A DNA stretch of 61,133 nucleotides from RGIG5327 sp045612485 (GTDB lineage Bacteria > Verrucomicrobiota > Lentisphaeria > Victivallales > UBA1829): the NCBI GenBank assembly GCA_045612485.1, contig JAZKZE010000120.1, forward strand, positions 1 through 61,133. The letters are read 5' to 3'. Position numbers and translations under genes: made by a program. How positions within the stretch are numbered: the stretch's first letter is position 1; each line of letters opens with the position of its first letter. Of this stretch, positions 8,159 to 16,413 are shown in pieces. The notes under the pieces are model-generated. The model did no database searches. It worked only from the letters and a program-made list of their open reading frames with translations, and had not been told where the DNA came from.

Positions 8159-9430
8159 ATGCTGGAAAATTTATATTACAAGCAGAATGAAAACCCTCTT
8201 TTATGGGAGGCAAATTATGAGGAGGAAAAAGTTCCCCCTTATATCCTGCCGGATCTTCTTCTGTGCAATAACGGGGAAAAAATCACTTCTTCCGGCGAAT
8301 GGGAAAGTAAACGCAGAGGGGAAATATTGGACTTTTTCAATAATGTGATGTATGGAAAGATCCCTCCGGAACCGGATGAAACCATTTATGAGATCCTTTC
8401 TGAAAGCGGGGATTCCTGTTTTCCTTCCGCACGCCGCCGGGAGATCAAAATGACTTTCCGGATGAAAAACAATAAAACCCATTCTGTTATTGTCCTTCTC
8501 TATCTTCCTGCTTCCCCTGCTGAAAAAGTTCCTGTTTTTGCCGGACTTACCTTTTTCGGCAATCATGTGGCAAGTTGCGATCCCACCATCCATATTACCG
8601 GATTAAAAGGGAAAAAAGGCGGGATAAGTCCGGAGGATGCGGAAAAAGAACGGGGGGAACACATCCGGAGATTTCCTGTAAAAGAGATCCTGGAAAGAGG
8701 ATATGCCCTTATGATTGCCTCCTATCACGACTTTTTCCCCGATTATTCCGACGGTTGGGAGGAAAGTATCTATTCTCTCTTTTACGGGAAAGAGGAGATG
8801 GAAAAAGTGCCGTGGGAAAATTCTGCAATAAGTGCCTGGGCATGGGGACTTTCCCGGTTGGCGGATCTGGCGGGGAATATTCCGGAGATCCATGAAAAAA
8901 AGATGGCTTGCTATGGTCATTCCCGATTGGGGAAGGCCTCTTTGTGGGCGGGGGCGAATGATAAAAGATTTTCCCTTGTCTGCGTCAATGATTCCGGTTG
9001 TGGTGGAGCTGCGTTAAGCAGAAGACTTTTCGGGGAAACATTGTTCTGCATGTGTAAAAAGAACAATATGGGATTCTGGTACAGAAAAGATCTGTGGAAA
9101 AAAACTCTTGCCCCGGAAAAACTGGAAATGGATCAGCATGGACTTTTTGCATTGGTGGCACCCCGTTCTGTTTCTGTTCACAGTGCTACTGCTGACCGGT
9201 GGGCAGATCCTTATGGAGAGTATCTGGGAGCATATCATGCAGGATGTGTTTACCGTCTTTTCGGGAAAACGCCTTTGCAGAATGAATTACTCCCGGAAGT
9301 CGGATGCCCGGAAGGAAGTGATGTAAGTTATTTATTGCGTGAGGGTATACACGATATTATCCTGGAAGACTGGGAACAGTATATGGATGCTGCGGACAGA
9401 ATATTTTTTAATACAAAGGAGAGTATATGA
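8159..9430 (+). CDS. CE15-like glucuronoyl esterase, cytoplasmic form
   Basis: A 423-residue alpha/beta hydrolase resembling carbohydrate esterase family 15, which cleaves esters between 4-O-methyl-glucuronic acid and lignin alcohols or acts on related uronic esters. The nucleophile elbow is in YGHSRLGKASLWAG, the G-x-S-R-x-G-K form typical of CE15. ISAWAWGLSRLADL and the following VNDSGCGGAAL also match that family. A His for the triad is probably in the later part (GAYHAGCVYRL) but I cannot place it firmly. There is no signal peptide, so it would act on imported oligosaccharide. AAAGGAG precedes the start. It overlaps the next gene by 4 bases (ATGA), so the two are translationally coupled. 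Confidence 0.75.
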   Translation: MLENLYYKQNENPLLWEANYEEEKVPPYILPDLLLCNNGEKITSSGEWESKRRGEILDFFNNVMYGKIPPEPDETIYEILSESGDSCFPSARRREIKMTFRMKNNKTHSVIVLLYLPASPAEKVPVFAGLTFFGNHVASCDPTIHITGLKGKKGGISPEDAEKERGEHIRRFPVKEILERGYALMIASYHDFFPDYSDGWEESIYSLFYGKEEMEKVPWENSAISAWAWGLSRLADLAGNIPEIHEKKMACYGHSRLGKASLWAGANDKRFSLVCVNDSGCGGAALSRRLFGETLFCMCKKNNMGFWYRKDLWKKTLAPEKLEMDQHGLFALVAPRSVSVHSATADRWADPYGEYLGAYHAGCVYRLFGKTPLQNELLPEVGCPEGSDVSYLLREGIHDIILEDWEQYMDAADRIFFNTKESI

Positions 9431-10191
9431 AATTCGGAGTGGCCGATTACGGCATGAATGTATGGGAAGGCGGCTGTTTCGACCTTCAGACAAGATTGGA
9501 AGAACTTAAAGCTATCGGCTTCGACGGTATCGAACGCCTTGAGTTTGTGGATGGAGCTGATGCTCTGGCAAAGGCAGTTCTTTACCGCCGGTTGGGTATG
9601 GATTTTGCCACATGCCGCGGCGGAAATGGCAATGTGGAACTTTCCAATCAGGTCACTGCCGCTTTCGGTAAGGAGTATGTCTGGTTCATGCTGGGCAAAC
9701 ATACCCGGGATGTGAGTATGGAGGATTTCTGCCGCAGAGCAAGAAGATTTACTGCTGCCGCTGCCAAACTGGGATTGAAGGCTGTTTTGCACAATCATCT
9801 GGGCAGCCGCGTGGAAAGTCAGGAGGAACTGGATATTTTTATGAAGGAAGTTCCTGACGGGTATCTTCTTTTTGACATCGGTCATCATTACGGCGCAAAC
9901 GGCGATGTGCCGGGGACGATTGACAAATATTTTGACCGTATTGCGTCCGTTCATTTTAAGGATGTATTCATCAAGGATGAAAGCAAAGGGTTGGATGATT
10001 GGGGCAACCGTTTGCGTTTCTGTGAACTGGGGGCGGGAAACTGCAATGAACCCTGGAAGGAAGCTGCGGAACTTCTGAAGAAAAAAGGCTATGATAAGTG
10101 GGTTCTTATTGAGCATGATACTCATTTGCGTGATCCTCTTACCGATTTGAAAGTAAGTCTGGATGAATTGAAAAAGATCTTCTGCAAGTAA
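9427..10191 (+). CDS. sugar phosphate isomerase/epimerase-like TIM-barrel protein
   Basis: A 254-residue member of the AP-endonuclease-2/xylose-isomerase-like TIM-barrel superfamily. The barrel starts MKFGVADYGM. Metal-binding positions of the family are suggested by VLHNHLG, LFDIGHHYGANGD, VHFKDV and the late LIEHDTH. The full domain fits in the normal length. Cytoplasmic. Translationally coupled to the CE15-like gene, which suggests it handles the sugar acid or pentose released by that esterase (inference). The exact reaction cannot be assigned, as this superfamily includes isomerases, epimerases and dehydratases. Confidence 0.8.
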   Translation: MKFGVADYGMNVWEGGCFDLQTRLEELKAIGFDGIERLEFVDGADALAKAVLYRRLGMDFATCRGGNGNVELSNQVTAAFGKEYVWFMLGKHTRDVSMEDFCRRARRFTAAAAKLGLKAVLHNHLGSRVESQEELDIFMKEVPDGYLLFDIGHHYGANGDVPGTIDKYFDRIASVHFKDVFIKDESKGLDDWGNRLRFCELGAGNCNEPWKEAAELLKKKGYDKWVLIEHDTHLRDPLTDLKVSLDELKKIFCK

Positions 10192-10212
10192 GAAGTTATT
10201 TTATAAAAAATA

Positions 10213-10258
10213 AAACGGAAGACTGTTGCGGAAATTTGCAGCAGTTCCCGTTTGTTAT
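10213..10258 (+). terminator. terminator-like hairpin after the isomerase gene
   Basis: AAACGG (10213-10218) pairs with CCGTTT (10248-10253), and the inner arms GACTGTTGC and GCAGCAGTT pair with one or two wobbles. A short T-rich stretch follows. Confidence 0.5.
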
Positions 10259-10460
10259 AACGGCATGAAAAACAGAATTGCTCTTCAGAACTGAAAGCAA
10301 TTCCGGTAAATGTAAATTTGATACCTTTTACCGGATTTGCGAAAAATCCGCTGTCGAAATGAGACAGAAGGGAAGCTGAAATGAAACAGGGGAGGGACAG
10401 CTGCACCCCAAATACCCCTGCTTTTGTGTAAAGACCATGACACGCCCCTTTCCGGCAAAG

Positions 10461-10489
10461 AAAAAGGCGACACCGTTTACCGATGCCGC
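10461..10489 (-). terminator. terminator of the antitoxin/recombinase chimera
   Basis: On the minus strand GCGGCATCG (10489-10481) pairs with CGGTGTCGC (10475-10467), with G-T wobbles, around a 5-base loop. CTTTTTC follows directly. It lies 12 bases after the stop at 10501. No gene is visible between 10260 and 10460. Confidence 0.6.
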
Positions 10490-10500
10490 TTATTTATCTC

Positions 10501-10854
10501 TCATTGAATCCCGAAAAACTTTTTCTCTCTCTCCCAATCAGCAGGAAAACTCCTGTTTACGATCCGTAATGTGATATGATTTGGTAAAGCCCCAATGATG
10601 ACAAGATGAATGATCTCCGGGGAAAGTAATGCTAATTGGAGTGTATGGGAAACTCTCGCTCTGTTCCGACCAGGATGTGCCGCAAGTTCCGTAACATTCT
10701 TAAACATCCCTTCATCGATCCATTGCTGCCATTGTATTCCATTAGCTCTGACAAAAATGGTGATTGCGACAGACGTGTTCATCCCAAACAATTCGCACAA
10801 TTTGTCAAAATCAGATTTGAGTTGTTCATCCATCCGGACACTAAAAGTTGACAT
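10501..10854 (-). CDS. chimera: DinJ/RelB antitoxin N-terminus joined to serine-recombinase C-terminal domain
   Basis: A 117-residue protein made of two recognisable, normally unrelated parts. Residues 1 to about 36 (MSTFSVRMDEQLKSDFDKLC... then MNTSVAITIFVR) are the ribbon-helix-helix DNA-binding and dimerisation start of DinJ/RelB antitoxins. From about residue 38 (GIQWQQWIDEGMFKNVTELA, later RARVSHTLQLALLSPEII and PNHITLRIVNRSFPADWE) it matches the small helix-turn-helix domain found at the C-terminal end of large serine recombinases and resolvases. The toxin-neutralising tail of DinJ is missing, and no toxin gene follows. A strong Shine-Dalgarno (AGGAGGT) and a terminator bracket the gene, so it is probably expressed. 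It may be a recombination relic or a new two-domain DNA-binding regulator. Confidence 0.65.
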   Translation of the reverse strand: MSTFSVRMDEQLKSDFDKLCELFGMNTSVAITIFVRANGIQWQQWIDEGMFKNVTELAAHPGRNRARVSHTLQLALLSPEIIHLVIIGALPNHITLRIVNRSFPADWEREKKFFGIQ

Positions 10855-10871
10855 TGCTATATTTCACCTCC

Positions 10872-11172
10872 TGTGTTGGTTTTATGTTTGAAATATAACA
10901 CAATAGGTTCTGAATTTCAGGAAAAGTTCCAGTTAAAATTAAAAATCAGCAAAAATGGAATGAGCATATCTGCCAAAAAACAGAAATTTGCTTATGGTTT
11001 CACGCTCTTAGAGTGAAGAAATACCCGTTGACTGAATTTTATAAAACTCTGATATTTTGCATGGGCTTTGCCACAATCATCGTAACTGTTGCTTTTTCCG
11101 GCATAGGGGGTATATCCGGAAGATTATAAATGCAGTATGGTTGTCAGACACAGAGAATTTACTTTTTTAATT
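10872..11172. other. intergenic stretch without recognisable gene
   Basis: About 300 bp between the chimeric antitoxin and the AraC gene. A short plus-strand frame (TEFYKTLIFCMGFATIIVTV...) reads as a hydrophobic segment, but it has no start signal and is broken upstream. I see no clear promoter, RNA or repeat. It could be the eroded end of a lost gene. Confidence 0.4.
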
Positions 11173-11991
11173 TCAAAGTTTTTTTTCTGAAAGACTTCCG
11201 GCAAACTCCCCGGGGGTCTTTCCTGTATATTTTTTGAATTTCCGGCAGAAATAACTTTCTGAACGGAATCCGGATTTCAAGGCGGCATTTTTGATCGTTT
11301 CCCCCGAAAGCAGAAGGGTTTGCGCATAACTTAACCGGATCTCATTAAAATACTGCATTGGCGATAATCCTGCGGCTTTACGGAAAATTGCGGTAAAACG
11401 GCTGGGGGAAAGGTGGAGAAGTGCCGCAAAATCCGGTACTCCTATGGGGGAACGGAAATTTTCTTCCATAAAGGTGAGAACTTTCAGAAATTCCGGGGGC
11501 AGATTTTTCTGCTGCGGCAGGTCTGCTGCAGCATCCCCCAGAGCTTCTGTAATAAATTTCAAAGGCAACAGATTTTTCAGGGAGGTGGGGACAGTTGTTC
11601 TGCCTTCAAGGATTGTGACAAATTCTTCTGCAAGTCCGGAACTTTTATCCGGAGAGTAAGTCCCGGTCAGAAAAAAATCCCTCCGGAAGTTGAGTTTACT
11701 GGCAAATTCCGGCAGTAGAGCAGGAGGGAAATGCCGGAAAAATATCTGGATCGCCCTGCTTGATTTACATTCACTTCCGGCGATGTGGAGCAGTTCGGGA
11801 GATAACAAAATCCATTCCCCTTCTTTGATATGGATCTTTTTCCCGTGACACTCAAAAAAGAATCCATTGCTGAGGGCAAGGGTCAGCTGCCATGCCGGAT
11901 GAGAGTGGAGGTGGGAACGGAATGGTGAGAAATAATTATAATCCTCATACCATAAAAAAGGCGGGAGAAGTTTCAGGTAAAATCGTTTCAT
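11173..11991 (-). CDS. AraC-family transcriptional regulator
   Basis: A 272-residue regulator. Residues about 20-100 form a cupin-like sensor (HLHSHPAWQLTLALSNGFFF, then KEGEWILLSPELLH). The C-terminal ~100 residues are the double helix-turn-helix of the AraC family (LSPSRFTAIFRKAAGLSPMQYFNEIRL and FRSESYFCRKFKKYTGKTPGEF, given here as two segments). AGAGGAGA precedes ATG 11991. It is divergent from the SDR dehydrogenase gene. Direct repeats spaced by 21 bp in the shared upstream region are its likely binding site. The inducer is presumably a sugar, but which one is unknown. Confidence 0.88.
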   Translation of the reverse strand: MKRFYLKLLPPFLWYEDYNYFSPFRSHLHSHPAWQLTLALSNGFFFECHGKKIHIKEGEWILLSPELLHIAGSECKSSRAIQIFFRHFPPALLPEFASKLNFRRDFFLTGTYSPDKSSGLAEEFVTILEGRTTVPTSLKNLLPLKFITEALGDAAADLPQQKNLPPEFLKVLTFMEENFRSPIGVPDFAALLHLSPSRFTAIFRKAAGLSPMQYFNEIRLSYAQTLLLSGETIKNAALKSGFRSESYFCRKFKKYTGKTPGEFAGSLSEKKL

Positions 11992-12051
11992 AATCTCCTC
12001 TCCATACTGTTTTTATTGATCCTTGTGATGATAATAATATACTGGCATTTG

Positions 12052-12107
12052 AGTTGAAAAACAAGTTGAGGCAGTTGAAAAGTACAATAAAATGATCGTT
12101 TTATCTT
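12052..12107 (+). promoter_or_regulatory. 21-bp-spaced direct repeats upstream of the SDR gene
   Basis: AGTTGAAAA occurs at 12052 and again at 12073, two helical turns apart, the spacing expected for tandem AraC-family half-sites. The downstream copy provides a TTGAAA that could serve as a -35, but the best -10 (TATCTT, 12102-12107) is 21 bp away. An alternative sigma-70 pair TTGAGG (12066)-16 bp-TAAAAT (12088) overlaps the repeats. Activation by the divergent AraC protein is inferred. Confidence 0.5.
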
Positions 12108-12181
12108 ATTGCTTTTTTTCAGGGGGAATAATATATTAATCCTGATTCAGAAATCCAGAATCAGCAGAAAGGAATATTTTT

Positions 12182-12919
12182 ATGATTTTCAACAACCGTA
12201 CAGCCGTTATTACAGGTGCTGCCGGAAGGATCGGCAGAGCAGTTGCCAGGGAATTTTCCCTGCATGGTGTAAAATTGTTTCTTACAGACATCAATATGGA
12301 AAAACTTGAACTTCTTGCGGAAGAATTACGGAAGGAAAATAGTATTGTTTATACATTTTATATGGATGTAAGTGATCCGGAAAGTATTGCAAAATGTTCA
12401 GAAGAGATCCTTCGTCATGCGGGAAAAATTGATATTCTTGTCAATAATGCCGGACTGTGGCCTCCGGGTACAGCTCTGGAAAGTTCTTTTGAAGATTGGA
12501 AGAAGGTCCTTGATCTGAATTTGAACAGCGTATTTCTGCTTTCAAAGTTTTTCGGGAAAAAGATGAAAGAACAGCAATATGGAAGGATCATCAATCTGGG
12601 GTCCATTGCCGGAGAAGTGGGGCTTCCCGGTTTCAGTGCCTATTCCGTTGCCAAAGCAGGTGTTATCATGCTGACAAAAACCATGGCTATGGAACTGGCA
12701 AAATGCGGGATAACTGTCAACAGTGTTTCCCCGGGAATGATCGGGGATGAAAAACTTCCGTCAACCGGAACGTGGCTCGGCCGCAGCGGAACGGGGGATG
12801 AGGTGGCAAACGCTATTGTATTTCTTGCCTCTGATGATTCTTCCTACATTACCGGAACAGATTTTCCCGTTGATGGCGGCAGAACGCTTGGTCCTATGAA
12901 CAGCAGTTTCAAAGGGTGA
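12182..12919 (+). CDS. SDR-family NAD(P)-dependent dehydrogenase
   Basis: A 245-residue classical short-chain dehydrogenase/reductase. The cofactor motif TGAAGRIG is at 11-18, NNAG at 88-91, and the catalytic Ser141, Tyr154 and Lys158 are in GSIAG...AYSVAK. VNSVSPGMI and the C-terminal YITGTDFPVDGGR complete a normal-length domain. It resembles FabG and sugar dehydrogenases; next to an AraC regulator and a GH28 gene a role in oxidising or reducing a released sugar is more likely than fatty-acid synthesis. Cytoplasmic. AAAGGAA precedes the ATG. Confidence 0.85.
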   Translation: MIFNNRTAVITGAAGRIGRAVAREFSLHGVKLFLTDINMEKLELLAEELRKENSIVYTFYMDVSDPESIAKCSEEILRHAGKIDILVNNAGLWPPGTALESSFEDWKKVLDLNLNSVFLLSKFFGKKMKEQQYGRIINLGSIAGEVGLPGFSAYSVAKAGVIMLTKTMAMELAKCGITVNSVSPGMIGDEKLPSTGTWLGRSGTGDEVANAIVFLASDDSSYITGTDFPVDGGRTLGPMNSSFKG

Positions 12920-13008
12920 GGGTCTTAAAGGAGCTGTTTTATTGGAACATGGCCGGGGAAATGAGTATAAAAGACATTCTTTCATAATGGTAAAGAAGTA
13001 AAAAATGC

Positions 13009-13036
13009 TTGAAAAATCTTTTGAACAGGCTATATT
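13009..13036 (+). promoter_or_regulatory. predicted sigma-70 promoter for the GH28 gene
   Basis: TTGAAA (13009-13014), 16 bp, TATATT (13031-13036). The gene starts at 13073 after AGAGGAGG. This suggests the GH28 gene can be transcribed independently of the SDR gene 150 bp upstream. Confidence 0.5.
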
Positions 13037-13072
13037 AAGCAGAATGTCTTACAGGTAACAGAGGAGGACTAT

Positions 13073-14251
13073 ATGGAATATATTGTTAAAGGCAATGATA
13101 CCGCAAGCATACAGAAAATGATCGATTTTGCAGCGGAAAATGGCGGCGGGAAAGTTATTCTTCCTCCGGGCGTCTATGAAGGCGCAACATTTTTCCTCAA
13201 AAGCAATATCCATTTGCATATCGAAAATGGAGCTGTACTCAAAGGCATTCCCGATTACCGCCTTTATGCCGATTTCCGGCATCCCGGATTGGATGCGGTC
13301 GCGCCGGAGGAGAGCCGAAAATGTTTTATCGGAGCTTCAGAGTGTGAAAATATCACTATTTCCGGAAATGGTATCATTGATGGAAACGGGGAAGGCTTTT
13401 TCGATCCAGCCACTCCTCCGGAATGTGTTTACAGGAAGCCTCCCTACCCACGCCCCAGAATGTTACAGTTTTACAAGTGCCGTAATGTGTATATTGAAGG
13501 CGTAACTTTCCGGAACTCCCCCAACTGGACGATGTGGCTTGCTGACAGTGAAGATATCCATATTTCAGGAATAAGAATCTATACCATGCGGCGTATCCCC
13601 AACGGGGACGGAATTGATATGGATTGTTGTAAAAGAGTTACTGTAAGTGACAGCTTCTTTGATACTTCCGACGATTGTCTGATCCTGCGGGCGATCCGTA
13701 AAGATAAAAATACGCCTGCAATTTGTGAACACGTCAATGTAACAAACTGCGTTTTAAGCAGCCGTTGTCAGGGGATCCGTATGGGCTGCCCCAGCGATGA
13801 TACCATACGGAATTGTTCATTCAGCAATATCATCTTCCGCGGCGGGGGATCGGGAATACATTGTGAATCCCCCTACAGATATTTACGGAAAGATTGTACC
13901 GGCTATATGCGTATAAGTGATATAGCCTTTGATAATTTCGATATAGATACCGGCCGCTATCCTGTTCGCATCGGGTGCGAAGGTGCGATCGCCTTACGGG
14001 GGATCGAAAGGATATCGTTTACCAATTTCCGGATAAAAGCGAAAGCTCCCGTTTATCTGGACGGAAACGCCAATACCATATTGAAAGAAATCTCTTTCAA
14101 CAATATTTCCGGCACAGTGGAAGGGGAAAGTCCCATTCATGCCCGGTATGTGCAAAATTTGAAACTCAACAACTTTGACCTTACTGCCGTTACCGGGGAA
14201 GCCCCGGAATTCCAGAGAGAGGATTCCCCTTCATGGGAAACAAAGTTTTAA
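13073..14251 (+). CDS. glycoside hydrolase family 28-like (polygalacturonase-type)
   Basis: A 392-residue right-handed beta-helix enzyme of the GH28 type, which hydrolyses galacturonide or related linkages. The substrate-cleft block is NGDGIDMD (177-184) and the paired acids DD are at 200-201, matching the two catalytic motifs of the family. The usual G-H-G motif appears as SRCQGIRMG (from 230), so the family His is not at its usual place. The start (NDTASIQKMIDFAAENGGGKVILPPG) is the standard pectate-lyase-3-like opening. There is no signal peptide, so it acts on intracellular oligosaccharides. AGAGGAGG lies before ATG 13073. Related families such as rhamnogalacturonidases cannot be separated by eye. 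Confidence 0.85.
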   Translation: MEYIVKGNDTASIQKMIDFAAENGGGKVILPPGVYEGATFFLKSNIHLHIENGAVLKGIPDYRLYADFRHPGLDAVAPEESRKCFIGASECENITISGNGIIDGNGEGFFDPATPPECVYRKPPYPRPRMLQFYKCRNVYIEGVTFRNSPNWTMWLADSEDIHISGIRIYTMRRIPNGDGIDMDCCKRVTVSDSFFDTSDDCLILRAIRKDKNTPAICEHVNVTNCVLSSRCQGIRMGCPSDDTIRNCSFSNIIFRGGGSGIHCESPYRYLRKDCTGYMRISDIAFDNFDIDTGRYPVRIGCEGAIALRGIERISFTNFRIKAKAPVYLDGNANTILKEISFNNISGTVEGESPIHARYVQNLKLNNFDLTAVTGEAPEFQREDSPSWETKF

Positions 14252-14284
14252 TGTTTGAAAAGTCCGCACCGGAAATTTATACAA

Positions 14285-14320
14285 AGCCCCGTTTCCTGTA
14301 ATGAAGCGGGGCTGTTTTAT
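14285..14320 (+). terminator. intrinsic terminator after the GH28 gene
   Basis: AGCCCCG...CGGGGCT (14285-14291 and 14307-14313), extended inward by a wobble and TTC/GAA, then TGTTTTAT. It lies 34 bp after the GH28 stop. Confidence 0.75.
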
Positions 14321-14410
14321 GTTGGATGGTATTTGTATTACCGCCTTCCGGTAGTTTGCAAATACCATTTTCTCTATCTGTATCAGGCTGTTTCCAATGG
14401 GATTTTTATT

Positions 14411-15511
14411 TCAAAAAGTCTTTCGGCGGATAAATTCTCCGGTCAACCGTATGGAAAAGGTGGTGTTCAGGTTTGCCGGAAATAACTTTTTACAGGCAAG
14501 AAATGCCATAAGTTCCCCTGTTTTTTGCTTCGGAACAGCAATCGTGCTGAAAGAATATTTTTCATACTGTTTCTGATCCTCAATGGTAATAATACGGAAA
14601 TTTTCCGGTGCTTTCAGATTTTTCAGCACAAGAAAATCATATACTTTTGCAGCGATCTCCTGATTGATGGCTATAAGTACAACTTCCCCGTTATTTTCCA
14701 GTATCAGATCCGCAAGAATTTTCAGAGCAGAGTCCTGCCAGGTATAGTTCCGGGGAATGTCATGTTCCGCATCCCGGAAGGCTGTATGGATACCATCAAT
14801 TTTATTATTGCTGTGGATGGATTCATCATCCGTGAAAGTTGTAATATCCGTACTGACAGTGGCATAAAGACCGCTTTCTGCGGAGAGCGCAAGAGTTCCT
14901 GCAAGATAACCGTTGCGGAAATGGTCGATATCAGCCGAATTGGTGCCGGCAAAATGCAATAAGGGTACAGATGGACCGAACCTGTTAAGACGGATGACCG
15001 GGCAGGAAAAATGTGTAAAAAAGTGACGTACTTCATAAAGAAGTCTGTGATCGAAATTATCATCAAAAACGGCAAGCCCCTCCGGGTGAACAGAGGCAAG
15101 AATATGCAGTAAAGTTTCCAGAGATTTCCTCCCCTCCGGAATCTTTTGAAGAATTGTGTGATACTTATATTTTTTTGCTGTTTCACAGAAAGATCGGATA
15201 CTGGTTTCATCCCAGTGGATCTTTGTTGCGTTATCTGAATAGAGAAGAAAGATCAGCTTATCTTCCGCAGACAGGATCTGTCGCAGAAAGGAAGAATTTT
15301 CAACAGGGCAGACAAGAGTCCCTTTATGCCGTTTTCTTGTAACAAGACCTCTTTTGCAAAGGAGATTGACAGCTGCTTTTGCATTCATTACTGTACATTT
15401 ATAAGAACGTGCCAACTCCCGTTCACCCGGGATAAGGTTTCCGGGTAAAAAACTTCCTGAAAAAATTTTTTCTGCCAGTTCCGTAAAAATCTTTTTCTGT
15501 ACCCCATTCAT
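14411..15511 (-). CDS. GntR-type regulator with LacI-like sensor domain
   Basis: A 366-residue transcription factor of the same layout as the one at 730-1755. The N-terminal winged helix-turn-helix reads IPGERELARSYKCTVMNAKAAVNLL. A periplasmic-binding-protein-like effector domain fills about 80-366 (SVHPEGLAVFDDNFDHR, VVLIAINQEIAAKVYDFL). AAAAGGAGC precedes ATG 15511. It is divergent from the pseudopilin and giant secreted protein operon at 15680. A perfect inverted repeat with 9-bp arms lies in the shared upstream region and is its likely operator. The effector is unknown. Confidence 0.82.
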   Translation of the reverse strand: MNGVQKKIFTELAEKIFSGSFLPGNLIPGERELARSYKCTVMNAKAAVNLLCKRGLVTRKRHKGTLVCPVENSSFLRQILSAEDKLIFLLYSDNATKIHWDETSIRSFCETAKKYKYHTILQKIPEGRKSLETLLHILASVHPEGLAVFDDNFDHRLLYEVRHFFTHFSCPVIRLNRFGPSVPLLHFAGTNSADIDHFRNGYLAGTLALSAESGLYATVSTDITTFTDDESIHSNNKIDGIHTAFRDAEHDIPRNYTWQDSALKILADLILENNGEVVLIAINQEIAAKVYDFLVLKNLKAPENFRIITIEDQKQYEKYSFSTIAVPKQKTGELMAFLACKKLFPANLNTTFSIRLTGEFIRRKTF

Positions 15512-15550
15512 AAGCAGCTCCTTTTTATTCCGGTTCTCTGTATAATTTAC

Positions 15551-15579
15551 AATAGATTTAAATTAAAATCAAATCTATT
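15551..15579. promoter_or_regulatory. inverted repeat, candidate operator
   Basis: AATAGATTT (15551-15559) and AAATCTATT (15571-15579) are perfect 9-bp arms around 11 bp. On the minus strand the repeat overlaps a TTGATT-17-TAAATT promoter-like pair for the regulator gene, fitting autorepression. Confidence 0.5.
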
Positions 15580-15612
15580 AAAAGATTTTTACTTTATTTA
15601 TAAAAAAAATAA

Positions 15613-15640
15613 TTGTGTTAAAAAATAATCCGGTTATATT
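15613..15640 (+). promoter_or_regulatory. predicted promoter of the pseudopilin operon
   Basis: TTGTGT (15613-15618), 16 bp, TATATT (15635-15640), 40 bp before the ATG at 15680, which has GGAGG in front. Confidence 0.45.
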
Positions 15641-15679
15641 TATGTTGAAGAGGTATTAACACCACAAGCTGGAGGAAAA

Positions 15680-16396
15680 ATGAAAAAGAAAAAATTTACT
15701 TTGATCGAACTTTTGGTTGTAATTGCGATAATTGCCATCCTTGCGGGGATGCTTCTTCCTGCATTGAGTATGGCAAGGGATAAGGCGAAAACCATGTCCT
15801 GTGTATCCAATCTGAAACAGATGATGTTTCTGTTCAATTCCTATATGTCCGATAACAACGAATGGTGTTCCACAGTGGATCATTATACCGGGGGAACTTG
15901 GGCTGTTGTTTATAATACGCTTGGTTATATCAATGCCCCCAAGATTTTTAAATGCCCTTCCGAAGAGGCCAGGGTAAAAAATTTTTCATCCAATCAGCTG
16001 CATTACGGTTTGAATGGTACAACATTCGGGCTTGGTCCGGTAAAGACCAATATATGGAGGCAGATACGCCTTCCTATGCTGAACAGATATCCCCACGCTC
16101 CCGGAGTGATCGTTTTTACTGACGGGATGCTTGCTGCCGGGAGAACCGGACGGAGCAATCATGCATACTGTGTTTCTGCAAAGGCAGATATAAAACCATT
16201 TCCCTATGAAGGCGGGAAAAATTCCCAGGGACCTTATTTCCGGCATGAGAAATATAAACTTGCTCCGGCGGCAACTTTGTCCGGTGCGGTTATAAAATAC
16301 TCATACAAAGGTCAAATGATCCATCACCGCAACTGGATCCCCCGTCAGCAGAACAATATATGGTCTTTCACTGAAACATACTCCGTAAAGGATTAA
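15680..16396 (+). CDS. pseudopilin-like protein
   Basis: A 238-residue prepilin-like protein. Leader MKKKK is followed by FTLIELLVVIAIIAIL with Glu at +5, and Lys instead of Gly just before the predicted cleavage site. The C-terminal globular part has aromatic and Cys-rich stretches but no clear H-X9-DG motif. Its gene is the first of an operon and lies 17 bp before the gene for the 1229-residue secreted protein, the same pairing of pseudopilin and large secreted protein seen elsewhere in the window. Confidence 0.85.
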   Translation: MKKKKFTLIELLVVIAIIAILAGMLLPALSMARDKAKTMSCVSNLKQMMFLFNSYMSDNNEWCSTVDHYTGGTWAVVYNTLGYINAPKIFKCPSEEARVKNFSSNQLHYGLNGTTFGLGPVKTNIWRQIRLPMLNRYPHAPGVIVFTDGMLAAGRTGRSNHAYCVSAKADIKPFPYEGGKNSQGPYFRHEKYKLAPAATLSGAVIKYSYKGQMIHHRNWIPRQQNNIWSFTETYSVKD

Positions 16397-16413
16397 AAGA
16401 AAGGATAAATGCA

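Noticed and set aside
10285..10473. 62-codon minus-strand frame after the chimeric antitoxin gene
   Set aside because: It spans a clear terminator and has no ribosome binding site or recognisable sequence.
10960..11130. Hydrophobic plus-strand peptide in the gap before the AraC gene
   Set aside because: Interrupted by a stop upstream and without a start codon in context. Too short to call a membrane protein.
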